Assembly: GCA_021823405.1 (NCBI GenBank)
Contig: JAKAOA010000013.1
Location: forward strand, 1 to 36,857
DNA from: Bacteroidota bacterium
GTDB lineage: Bacteria > Bacteroidota > Bacteroidia > JABEUT01
Direction of reading: 5' to 3'
DNA length: 36,857 nt
Positions 28,808 through 36,671 of the stretch are shown in pieces. Made by a program: the position numbers and the translations under genes. The notes under the pieces are model-generated. The model was not told the DNA's origin and did no database searches. It saw only the letters and a list, made by a program, of their open reading frames with translations. The stretch's first letter is position 1; each line of letters opens with the position of its first letter.

Positions 28808-30709
28808 TCAAAAATATTTCCTGTACCAGTTCTGGAACGCTATTAGTCCCCAGATGCGGGCGACTGAATCACCTGGGCTTGCGGAGTAAAGAGATTGTTT
28901 CAATCCGGATATTTCATTTGCATCGAATAGTCCTTGCTCTTTAATAAATCCATCGTTTAGCCACTCCGATTCTATCGCGGAACGCAACCCTGTTCTGAAC
29001 CATTTTAGCAAAGGCGCCTCAAAGCCATGCTTTTTACGCTGAAGCACTTCTTCAGGAAGTAAATGAGCAACCGATTCGCGTAGTATCTTCTTTTGAACTG
29101 TCGCCGTTATTTTATACTCCGCCGGTAATGAAAAGCAGAACTCTACCAGCCGATAATCGAGTAAGGGCATACGCACTTCTAAACTGTTCGACATACTCAT
29201 CAGGTCGGTCTTTACAAGCATATCGTTCTGCAATACAAGCTTCATATCCGTATATAATAAAGAGTTAAAATCCTTACCAAGGTTGTAAAGTAATTGCTGT
29301 TTTCTTTTCACCTCCGTTTCAGCGGCAGTTTCACCAAATCGGTTTTTTTGCAATAGAGCGATTGCCTCGTTATACTTAGCGACAGATGCCCACCTCCAGT
29401 ATCTTTCAACTGCATTCATGGAAGCTCCCTCTGCAAATTTACTTGCTTTACGGACAAGATTGCCAAACGTATCGTTCCGGCTCATAGGTAATATTTTCAG
29501 AAGCGGTCCGGCAGCAATAGCTAACGGTTTAAAAAAAGGACTATGATTTAATCTTACCTCTGCCCGGTGTTTGTTGTATCCTCCCAGGAGTTCATCGCCC
29601 CCGTCTCCGGATAGCGCTACTTTTACATACGCTCTCGTTTTAGCCGAAAGTATGTACATCGGTACCGCCGACGAGTCGCCGAATGGTTCATCAAGCGCAT
29701 TGAGTACATTATATATATCCTCGAAGAGAGCGTTGTTATCGAGCATAAAGCAATGATGCTGCGTCTTAAGCTTCCTGCTTACAAGTTCTGCATAGCGGCT
29801 TTCATCGAATATTGGTTCATTTTTATAACCTATGCTAAAGGTCATCAGGTCCGGCTTATGCAGCGAGGCGATTGCTGTTACAGCCGACGAATCGAGCCCG
29901 CCGCTCAAAAAAGTTCCTAACGGAACATCAGCGATTAAACGTTTTTGAACAGAATCGTCGAGTAGCCGAAAAAATTCCTTTTTCGCGGCGCCGTATGTAT
30001 ACGCGGATGGCTCGTGCGGATAAGATTCCTTACAGTAGCGCCAAAATGAAATATCCTTTTCAACTATTTTGATTTTTGCGCAGCTCCCTGCAGGAATTTT
30101 TTTCACCCCCTCAAGCATACTGTCAGGCGCTGGTACATAATTAAGTTGCAAATATTGCAGCAATGATGAATAGTCCAAACGTCTTTCAACGGGATATTTC
30201 AGCAATGCCTTCATTTCGGAGGCAAAGTAGAAAACACCTTTGCTAATCGAATAGTATAATGGTTTCATTCCATAACGGTCACGGGCTATAAATAACGAGT
30301 TCTCAACTGTATCATAAACGGCAAAAGCAAAGAAACCGTTCAGCTTTTCCAACGACTGCCTGCCTTCGTGAATATATAAGTTAAGCAATACTTCCGTATC
30401 GCCGTTTGTATGGAATGCAATGCCTTTTTTTGCAAGGTCGGCGCGCAATTCTTTAAAATTAAATATTTCGCCATTGTAAACCAGTGCATATCTATTGTCC
30501 TTACTGTAAAATGGTTGGTCGGAGGCAGCTGTATTATCTATGATATTCAACCTTGTTTGACCTAATATGCAATACTCGCCGCAATAAATTCCATTACTAT
30601 CCGGTCCGCGATGCGCCAATGCGGCAATCGCTCCGGCTGCCTGTTCGCGTATATCCGGATTTTTAACCGTTTCCGGTGAAACTGTAAAAACACCTGTTAT
30701 GCCGCACAC
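28808..30709 (-). CDS. asnB: Glutamine-hydrolysing asparagine synthase (AsnB type)
   Basis: This protein has 633 residues from GTG 30709. The N-terminal glutaminase domain needs Cys as residue 2, freed by Met removal, and GTG-TGC-GGC gives exactly M-C-G-I-T-G. The longer reading from TTG 30736 would bury the Cys at position 11 and begins inside the promoter box. Motifs: HRGPDSNG, YNGEIFNF, the PP-loop LSGGLDSSAV (about 268) and SGDGGDELLGGY. The family makes asparagine from aspartate and glutamine. Copies inside polysaccharide loci often amidate sugar acids or other substrates, so its partner may be the exopolysaccharide. Confidence 0.93.
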   Translation of the reverse strand: MCGITGVFTVSPETVKNPDIREQAAGAIAALAHRGPDSNGIYCGEYCILGQTRLNIIDNTAASDQPFYSKDNRYALVYNGEIFNFKELRADLAKKGIAFHTNGDTEVLLNLYIHEGRQSLEKLNGFFAFAVYDTVENSLFIARDRYGMKPLYYSISKGVFYFASEMKALLKYPVERRLDYSSLLQYLQLNYVPAPDSMLEGVKKIPAGSCAKIKIVEKDISFWRYCKESYPHEPSAYTYGAAKKEFFRLLDDSVQKRLIADVPLGTFLSGGLDSSAVTAIASLHKPDLMTFSIGYKNEPIFDESRYAELVSRKLKTQHHCFMLDNNALFEDIYNVLNALDEPFGDSSAVPMYILSAKTRAYVKVALSGDGGDELLGGYNKHRAEVRLNHSPFFKPLAIAAGPLLKILPMSRNDTFGNLVRKASKFAEGASMNAVERYWRWASVAKYNEAIALLQKNRFGETAAETEVKRKQQLLYNLGKDFNSLLYTDMKLVLQNDMLVKTDLMSMSNSLEVRMPLLDYRLVEFCFSLPAEYKITATVQKKILRESVAHLLPEEVLQRKKHGFEAPLLKWFRTGLRSAIESEWLNDGFIKEQGLFDANEISGLKQSLYSASPGDSVARIWGLIAFQNWYRKYF

Positions 30710-30733
30710 TGTCCGATAGAATTGAATATTCTT

Positions 30734-30741
30734 CAAAAATA
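30734..30741 (-). promoter_or_regulatory. -7 box for asnB and the exopolysaccharide genes
   Basis: The minus strand reads TATTTTTG (TAnnTTTG match). A TTTG lies 24 bp further upstream as a candidate -33 element. The predicted leader to GTG 30709 is about 20 nt. Confidence 0.5.
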
Positions 30742-30824
30742 ACGATTTTAAGGTATCTTAAATTACAAAGTTTAATTTTGCCTTTCCTTCATTTAAGGAA
30801 CAAAAAACCTATTTAATACAGAAT

Positions 30825-32075
30825 ATGAAAACTCTCATCCGCAATATAAAAACCATTGTTGGCGCCGAAAGTAATCCAAAGGGGCGGGTATGCGGACAGG
30901 AGATGAACCGAGTACAGTGCATTCATAACGGCTGGATAAGCATAGCGGACGATATAATTTCGGGAGTTGGAGAGATGAAGGATATTCCTTCCGCCAACCA
31001 ATTTGATATGGTAAAGGACGCCGATGACAGGTTGATACTTCCGGCCTGGTGCGACCCGCACACACACCTTATTTACGCCGGAAGCCGCGAGGGTGAATTT
31101 ATTGACCGTATCCGCGGTTTAAGCTATGAAGAGATTGCACATAAAGGGGGGGGTATCCTGAATTCGGCTGAAAAATTAAATAACATCTCCGAAGATGAAC
31201 TCTTTATCGGGGCATTAAACCGCCTGAACGAAATAGCCCGCTACGGCACAGGGGCTGTAGAAATAAAAAGCGGTTACGGACTTACGGTTGAAGGCGAACT
31301 GAAAATGCTGCGCGTTATAAAACGCTTGAAGAAACATTCGCCTCTTACCATTAAAGCTACATTCCTCGGCGCACATGCCATTCCCCTGAAGTATAAACAG
31401 AACAGGAGCGGTTATATTGATATTATCGTTAATGAAATGCTACCTGAAATTGGCAGAGAAAAACTTGCCGATTACTGTGATGTATTCTGCGACAGGGGCT
31501 TTTTTACACCGGATGAAACAACTACCATTTTGCAAGCGGCGTCTAAATATGGTCTTCAGCCCAAAATTCACGCAAACGAACTCGATTATTCAGGCGGAAT
31601 TCAGGTTGGCGTAAGCAATAACGCGCTCTCGGTAGATCATCTGGAGTATACCGGAGATAAAGAAATAGAGGCATTACGCAACTCGACAACCATGCCAACC
31701 CTGCTTCCATCCACCGCCTTTTTCCTTAACCTGCCCTATCCGCCGGCAAGAAAGATGATTGACGCGGGATTACCAGTTGCACTTGCCACCGATTATAATC
31801 CGGGGTCTTCGCCATCGGGTAAAATGCAATTCGTACTTTCCCTTGCATGTATAAAATTAAAAATGCTTCCTGAAGAAGCCATTAACGCCGCCACATTAAA
31901 TGCTGCATACGCTATGGGTTTAAGCGCAACGCACGGTTCAATTACCGTCGGCAAGAAGGCAAATTTAATCATCACCAAACCGTTAGATAATTACAATCTT
32001 ATCCCCTACTCCTTCGGCAGCGAAGTGATTGACTGGGTGTTGATTGGAGGCAAGGCGCACAGTGATGATAAGTAG
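30825..32075 (+). CDS. hutI: Imidazolonepropionase
   Basis: This 416-residue amidohydrolase opens the ring of 4-imidazolone-5-propionate to N-formimino-glutamate, the third step of histidine breakdown. Metal and substrate motifs are WCDPHTHLIYAGSREGEF, the KSGYGL segment, a histidine in IHANELDYSGG and the Asp in LATDYNPGSSPS. Its length is usual for HutI. hutH, hutU and a formiminoglutamate-processing gene are absent from this window, so the pathway genes are dispersed. It is divergent from asnB and converges with the Rrf2 gene. Confidence 0.96.
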   Translation: MKTLIRNIKTIVGAESNPKGRVCGQEMNRVQCIHNGWISIADDIISGVGEMKDIPSANQFDMVKDADDRLILPAWCDPHTHLIYAGSREGEFIDRIRGLSYEEIAHKGGGILNSAEKLNNISEDELFIGALNRLNEIARYGTGAVEIKSGYGLTVEGELKMLRVIKRLKKHSPLTIKATFLGAHAIPLKYKQNRSGYIDIIVNEMLPEIGREKLADYCDVFCDRGFFTPDETTTILQAASKYGLQPKIHANELDYSGGIQVGVSNNALSVDHLEYTGDKEIEALRNSTTMPTLLPSTAFFLNLPYPPARKMIDAGLPVALATDYNPGSSPSGKMQFVLSLACIKLKMLPEEAINAATLNAAYAMGLSATHGSITVGKKANLIITKPLDNYNLIPYSFGSEVIDWVLIGGKAHSDDK

Positions 32076-32092
32076 TGCTAAAGACAGGCGCC

Positions 32093-32548
32093 CTATTTCG
32101 CTTTTCTCCTGCTCCTTTGTTTCGCTTTAAGCGTCCTCTCCCGCTTTACCATGTCATCAAGGGTGGTTTTGGCAAAGATGGCAAGTGTGGCATCCCTTAC
32201 TTTCATTACCGTGTCGCGCAAACTGCATGTTTCCTCATCTTCGCAATCCATACAGCGTTCGTAGTAGTTTAAGCTAACGCATGGCAGCAGGGCTATCGGA
32301 CCGCCGATAGTTCTCAATACCTCCGCAAGCTCTACTTCTTCAGGTTTCCTTTTAAGGTGGTAACCGCCGCCAATGCCTATCCTGCTGCCAAGTATCCCCT
32401 GCTTCTTCAGGTCCAGTAAAATGGTTTCGAGGAACTTTTTCGGAATATGTTCCTGCTTTGCAAGGTCAGATATAATCATCGGATTATTATAGTTCCTTGC
32501 CAACGCCACAAGCGCTTTTATAGCATATTTGGTTTTATTCGAAAGCAT
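32093..32548 (-). CDS. Rrf2-family transcriptional regulator
   Basis: This 151-residue winged-helix protein begins MLSNKTKYAIKALVALARN, standard for Rrf2. Four cysteines (C90, C99, C102, C108; spacing C-x8-C-x2-C-x5-C) could hold an iron-sulfur cluster, as in IscR, NsrR or RirA, but the spacing differs from IscR. The C-terminus is basic (KAKQRSRRKAK). It lies 45 bp upstream of no co-directional target and 17 bp from hutI, with which it converges. Its regulon cannot be told. Confidence 0.9.
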   Translation of the reverse strand: MLSNKTKYAIKALVALARNYNNPMIISDLAKQEHIPKKFLETILLDLKKQGILGSRIGIGGGYHLKRKPEEVELAEVLRTIGGPIALLPCVSLNYYERCMDCEDEETCSLRDTVMKVRDATLAIFAKTTLDDMVKRERTLKAKQRSRRKAK

Positions 32549-32593
32549 TTATTAAACTCTGAACTATTGGCAGCGATTGATTAAAATTTACTT

Positions 32594-34120
32594 CTAACTG
32601 CACAGAATCCTTCCGGTCATCTCAACCGGTATTTTCAATTTCATCATCTTTAATACCGTTGGGGCGATATCTGCAAGGCGACCTTCCGTTACTTTCTTGC
32701 AATCACTATCTATTATAATACAAGGTACCGGATTCGTGGTATGAGCCGTGTTAGGCGAACCATCTGGATTAATGGCGTAATCGGCGTTACCATGGTCGGC
32801 GATAATGACGAATGAATAACCCTTATTCAAACCTGCTTCCACCACCTGTTGCAGGCAGGCATCTACCGTTTCCACCGCCTTTACAATAGCCGGATAGACG
32901 CCTGTATGCCCAACCATATCGGCGTTGGCGAAATTCAGACACACAAAATCCGGTTCTGCTTTGTTTATTTCTTCTATAAGCGCGGTCGTAACTTCAGGAG
33001 CGCTCATTTCGGGCTTCAGGTCGTAGGTGGCAACCTTCGGCGAAGGTATTAGAATTCGCTTTTCTCCTTTAAAAACATCTTCCCTGCCGCCAGAGAAGAA
33101 GAACGTAACATGAGGATATTTTTCGGTTTCCGCTATGCGAAGCTGCGACTTTCCGGCGAGCGATACTGCCTCGCCAAGCGTCATTTTCAGGTCATCCTTA
33201 GTATATGCTGCCTTCACATTATGGAATTTCTCATCATAAATAGTCATAGTGATATAATCAAGTGGGATGGTTTTCATCCCTTGAACCGGTATATCTTCCT
33301 GTGTAAGTGCAATAGTTATCTCTCGACAACGATCGGTGCGGAAATTAAAACATATAACTGTGTCGCCTTCTTTAATACCCGGCAGAGGATTTCCTGCATT
33401 ATCGGTAATAACTATAGGTTTTATAAATTCATCCGTAACGTTGTCGGCATAAGATTCCATTATGGCTTCCAGGACATTGACAAATTTCTTACCGGTTCGG
33501 TTAACAAGCAAATCGTAGGCGAGCTTGACCCGTTCCCATCTTTTATCCCTGTCCATGGCATAGTAACGTCCGATAACCGAAGCAATTTTGGCAGTTCCTT
33601 TGGCGATATGTTTGTTCAAACGCTCAATAAATAACTTCCCGCTGTGAGGGTCGGTATCGCGACCGTCCATAAAACAATGGATAAGGACCTGCTTGCAGTT
33701 ATTTTCTGCTGCCATGTCGCATAGCGCCTCAAGGTGCGAAATATGAGAATGCACACCGCCGTCGGACACAAGTCCAATCAGATGAACGGCTTTGTTTTTT
33801 TTAGCTGCCGATTGAAATGCCTCCAGCAGGATCTTGTTTTTTTTAAATCCGCCGTCTCTTATTTCTTTATGAATGCGCACCAGATCCTGATACACTACTC
33901 TGCCGGCGCCTATATTTAAATGACCTACTTCCGAGTTACCCATCTGTCCGTCAGGCAAACCCACATCCTCGCCTGAAGTATGCAGTGTGGAATGGGGGTA
34001 TTTTTTATATAAACCGTTTATAAACGGCGTCCTTGAGTTCGCTATGGCATCTGCCTTTGATCCATCGCCTATCCCCCAGCCATCCAATATTACAAGCGCT
34101 ACCTTTTTTTTCTGCTCCAT
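32594..34120 (-). CDS. gpmI: 2,3-bisphosphoglycerate-independent phosphoglycerate mutase
   Basis: This 508-residue glycolytic enzyme interconverts 3- and 2-phosphoglycerate using two Mn ions. It belongs to the alkaline phosphatase superfamily: metal-binding D13 in VILDGWGIGDG, catalytic Ser63 in GQMGNSEVGH, and IIADHGNAD and TAHTTNPVP in the phosphatase domain. The length is typical. It lies 26 bp after the histidine kinase gene and 45 bp before the Rrf2 gene, all on the minus strand. Confidence 0.97.
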   Translation of the reverse strand: MEQKKKVALVILDGWGIGDGSKADAIANSRTPFINGLYKKYPHSTLHTSGEDVGLPDGQMGNSEVGHLNIGAGRVVYQDLVRIHKEIRDGGFKKNKILLEAFQSAAKKNKAVHLIGLVSDGGVHSHISHLEALCDMAAENNCKQVLIHCFMDGRDTDPHSGKLFIERLNKHIAKGTAKIASVIGRYYAMDRDKRWERVKLAYDLLVNRTGKKFVNVLEAIMESYADNVTDEFIKPIVITDNAGNPLPGIKEGDTVICFNFRTDRCREITIALTQEDIPVQGMKTIPLDYITMTIYDEKFHNVKAAYTKDDLKMTLGEAVSLAGKSQLRIAETEKYPHVTFFFSGGREDVFKGEKRILIPSPKVATYDLKPEMSAPEVTTALIEEINKAEPDFVCLNFANADMVGHTGVYPAIVKAVETVDACLQQVVEAGLNKGYSFVIIADHGNADYAINPDGSPNTAHTTNPVPCIIIDSDCKKVTEGRLADIAPTVLKMMKLKIPVEMTGRILCS

Positions 34121-34146
34121 CCTTTTTTTGATATACCGGTATCGGG

Positions 34147-35064
34147 TTATTCCTTTTCCTTGTAGCTGAATAAGACCTCAAATATACTTCCTTGCGGCGA
34201 ATTACCCGCTATCGTTATTGTACCTCTGTTTTTAGTTACCAAATAATGTGTAAGGTAAAGTCCTAGTCCTGTGCCTTTATATCCGTCCGATGTATTAAGA
34301 CGGTAAAACTTCTCAAATATTCTTTCCCTTTCAGCCGGCGGAATGCCAACGCCCCTGTCTTCGACAGTCAGACGAATCTTATCTTTATCCCGTATAAGCG
34401 TTACTTTCACATCTTTATCCGATGTTGAATAAATCAAGGCGTTATCGAGCAGATTGGTTACTATTGAATTAAACGCCCAAGGGTCTATAAATGCAATTAT
34501 GCCGTCTTCGATTTGCTTTTCTATCATCCTTCCCGGGTTTGCCCGCGAAATCTGGTCAATACTATCCTTCAGCTTTGATGATATATCCGTATTAACAGGG
34601 TGCATAGGTAATTCACCGTTATCGATACGCGCTGCCACAAGTATTTTTTCAAGAAGTTGATCAAGCCGGTCGGTGTCCTCCAACGCATTATTCAAAGCGG
34701 CGTTCTGTTGCTCGCCGGTCAGGTTTCTTTTAAGCAGGGTTTCGAGTTGCAGCCGCAGGGAGGCGATAGGTGATTTGAACTCGTGTGTGATGGAGTGTAA
34801 AAATGTTTTTTGACGCGCAACCAGAAGTATCTCCTTATTAAACGCCTTCCGAACCTGAAAAACGCCAATCAGCATAAGGGTGAGAAAAACGCTGCCCTCG
34901 CCGCCAATCATCCACCACCGGCGTTGCAATTCGTCAGGAGTATGGTAAATGATCCTTGTTTGAGCAACTATCAGGTACAACCACCAGAAAAATTGCAGCA
35001 AAACATATACTACCATTAAATAAAAAGACAACAAGGCGCGGCGGTAATTGTTATGGTCTTTCAT
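34147..35064 (-). CDS. Two-component sensor histidine kinase
   Basis: This 305-residue protein runs from ATG 35064; the upstream TTG 35085 lies before the -7 box and would not be in the mRNA. It has two N-terminal membrane helices (about 11-34 and 57-70) with a very short loop between them. Then come the H-box SITHEFKSPIASL (His94), the N-box NLLDNALIYS, and the G boxes VEDRGVGIP and GTGLGLYL. There is almost no periplasmic sensor domain, so the signal may come from the membrane or a partner. No response regulator gene is adjacent. gpmI follows after 26 bp. Confidence 0.92.
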   Translation of the reverse strand: MKDHNNYRRALLSFYLMVVYVLLQFFWWLYLIVAQTRIIYHTPDELQRRWWMIGGEGSVFLTLMLIGVFQVRKAFNKEILLVARQKTFLHSITHEFKSPIASLRLQLETLLKRNLTGEQQNAALNNALEDTDRLDQLLEKILVAARIDNGELPMHPVNTDISSKLKDSIDQISRANPGRMIEKQIEDGIIAFIDPWAFNSIVTNLLDNALIYSTSDKDVKVTLIRDKDKIRLTVEDRGVGIPPAERERIFEKFYRLNTSDGYKGTGLGLYLTHYLVTKNRGTITIAGNSPQGSIFEVLFSYKEKE

Positions 35065-35070
35065 CCGACG

Positions 35071-35078
35071 CAAATGTA
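35071..35078 (-). promoter_or_regulatory. -7 box directly before the histidine kinase ATG
   Basis: The minus strand reads TACATTTG (TAnnTTTG match), 6 bp upstream of ATG 35064. This implies a transcript with almost no leader and rules out the upstream TTG as start. Confidence 0.4.
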
Positions 35079-35133
35079 AGTACAATATTTAAGTGATAAA
35101 TAGCTTCTCAACCGCGGCTACACGATTTTCCAC

Positions 35134-35141
35134 TATTTTTG
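35134..35141 (+). promoter_or_regulatory. -7 box directly before the saccharopine-dehydrogenase-like gene
   Basis: TATTTTTG (TAnnTTTG match) ends 4 bp before ATG 35146. Together with the box at 35071-35078 it makes a divergent promoter pair within 81 bp. Confidence 0.42.
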
Positions 35142-35145
35142 AAAC

Positions 35146-36354
35146 ATGAATAAGATAAAACTGGGTTTACTTAAAGAATATAAGACACCGCCGGACAGGC
35201 GCGTATCCTTTTCTCCCTTGCAATGCGCCGAGATGTTGCGCATCTATCCTAACCTCGAAATACTCGTTCAACGTTCCGACATCCGTTGCTATCCTGATAG
35301 CGAATACTCTTCTTTCGGTATTCCGTTGAGCGATGAGTTGAGCGGCTGTGATATCCTGATGTGTATTAAAGAGATTCCCGTCGAAAAATTTATTCCGGGC
35401 AAGAAATACCTCTTCTTTTCTCATACTGCAAAACAGCAGTCGCATAACAGGGAAATGCTGAAAGCCATCCTCAAAAAAAACATTGAACTGATCGACTATG
35501 AATACCTGACCGACGTACATGGCTCAAGAGTAATCGGATTCGGTCGCTATGCCGGTATAATAGGTACCTACAATGGTATTATGGGTTACGGTAAGCGTTA
35601 TAACCTTTTCCAGATGAAACCCGCCATGGAGTGCCGCGACAGAAATGAACTTGAAGCGGAACTATCGAGGGTGCGGCTGCCCAATATTAAGATATTGCTT
35701 ACCGGCGGCGGACGAGTAGCCAATGGCGCCACAGAAGCTCTGGGGCTGCTTAAAATAAGAAAAGTAACGCCTTACGAGTTCCTCTATTGCTCGTTTCGCG
35801 AGCCGGTGTACTGCCAGCTCCATTCCAAAGATATGTATATGCGGAAGGACGGCTCCGCATGGAACACCGATGATTTTTACCACCATCCCGATAACTATGC
35901 ATCTGCCTTCCTGCCTTATACAAAAGTATGCGACCTGCTTATAACTGCACATTTCTGGGACGGAAAAGCTGCGCCCCTGTTCACCCGTGACCAGATGAAA
36001 CTGCCTGACTTCCATATAAGCGAAATAGCCGATATTACCTGCGATATCAACGGCTCCGTTCCAAGTACGCTGAAGGCAAGCACCATCAACGAACCATTTT
36101 ACGGCTATAATCCTATTACGGAACGTATGGATATACCTTTCAGCAAGAACGCAGTAACCATAATGGCTGTAGATAACCTTCCCTGTGAATTACCGCGCGA
36201 GGCATCGGAAGATTTCGGCAAGGAACTTATGGAAAGGGTTATGCCATCGCTGCTCGGCGTTGATAAAGACGGTATAATTGAGAGAGCCACTATAACAAAA
36301 AATGGTATCCTGACACCCCGCTTTGCATACTTAAAAGATTACGTGAACGGATAG
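35146..36354 (+). CDS. Saccharopine dehydrogenase (lysine-forming)-like oxidoreductase
   Basis: This 402-residue protein belongs to the alanine dehydrogenase/pyridine nucleotide transhydrogenase/LYS1 superfamily. K75 (in CIKEIP) and H93 (in FFSHTAKQQ) align by eye with the catalytic Lys and His of yeast saccharopine dehydrogenase, and GFGRYAGIIGTYNG matches its next conserved block. A Rossmann glycine loop lies in ILLTGGGRVANGA (about 183-195). Such an enzyme would oxidise or form saccharopine-type secondary amines with NAD. The true substrate in Bacteroidota is uncertain, and a general 'alanine dehydrogenase' label is weaker. A hairpin follows the stop codon. Confidence 0.8.
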   Translation: MNKIKLGLLKEYKTPPDRRVSFSPLQCAEMLRIYPNLEILVQRSDIRCYPDSEYSSFGIPLSDELSGCDILMCIKEIPVEKFIPGKKYLFFSHTAKQQSHNREMLKAILKKNIELIDYEYLTDVHGSRVIGFGRYAGIIGTYNGIMGYGKRYNLFQMKPAMECRDRNELEAELSRVRLPNIKILLTGGGRVANGATEALGLLKIRKVTPYEFLYCSFREPVYCQLHSKDMYMRKDGSAWNTDDFYHHPDNYASAFLPYTKVCDLLITAHFWDGKAAPLFTRDQMKLPDFHISEIADITCDINGSVPSTLKASTINEPFYGYNPITERMDIPFSKNAVTIMAVDNLPCELPREASEDFGKELMERVMPSLLGVDKDGIIERATITKNGILTPRFAYLKDYVNG

Positions 36355-36375
36355 CTGTAAAAATAATTTTTACAG
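36355..36375 (+). terminator. AT-rich hairpin right after the stop codon at 36354
   Basis: CTGTAAAAATAATTTTTACAG is a perfect 21-bp inverted repeat around one base, starting on the first base after TAG. It could act as a terminator, but the stem is AT-rich and no separate T-run follows beyond its own arm. Confidence 0.4.
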
Positions 36376-36671
36376 GATAAAAATATGTCATATTATTATT
36401 CAATTTCTGCATCTCTATTACCCTTCACCGGAAGGAGGTCATATCTAATTTTCGTTTTATATTGACATCATTATATTTACAGCAGAGCAAACGAATTTAC
36501 AGAAATGAAGATGTCTGAATTGTAATGTTTTATCAGGATGACATAAAATATTTGACACGAGCAGCATGCTCCCGCATATAGGAGGTGCTGTTTGCCCTGC
36601 CTTTAACTTTGTGGATAAACGAAGGAATGGTCAGATGTGGGGATAGGGAAATTGTGTAAGAAAGGGGGTGT
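36376..36671. other. Non-coding spacer between convergent genes
   Basis: I see no supported gene here. The longest ATG frame at 36388 has 26 codons and no recognisable product. A small hairpin (GAGCA-GCA-TGCTC, 36559-36571) could end the minus-strand gene, but lacks a T-run. The stretch belongs downstream of both flanking genes. Confidence 0.6.

Noticed and set aside
34121-34146. ATACCGGTAT palindrome between the histidine kinase and gpmI as a third copy of the dispersed repeat
   Set aside because: It shares only a few bases (ATACCG) and lacks the TGCTTTGAATT and TTCAAT arms.
36388-36468. Small open frame of 26 codons
   Set aside because: Too short, with no recognised product or conserved feature, and it lies between convergent genes.
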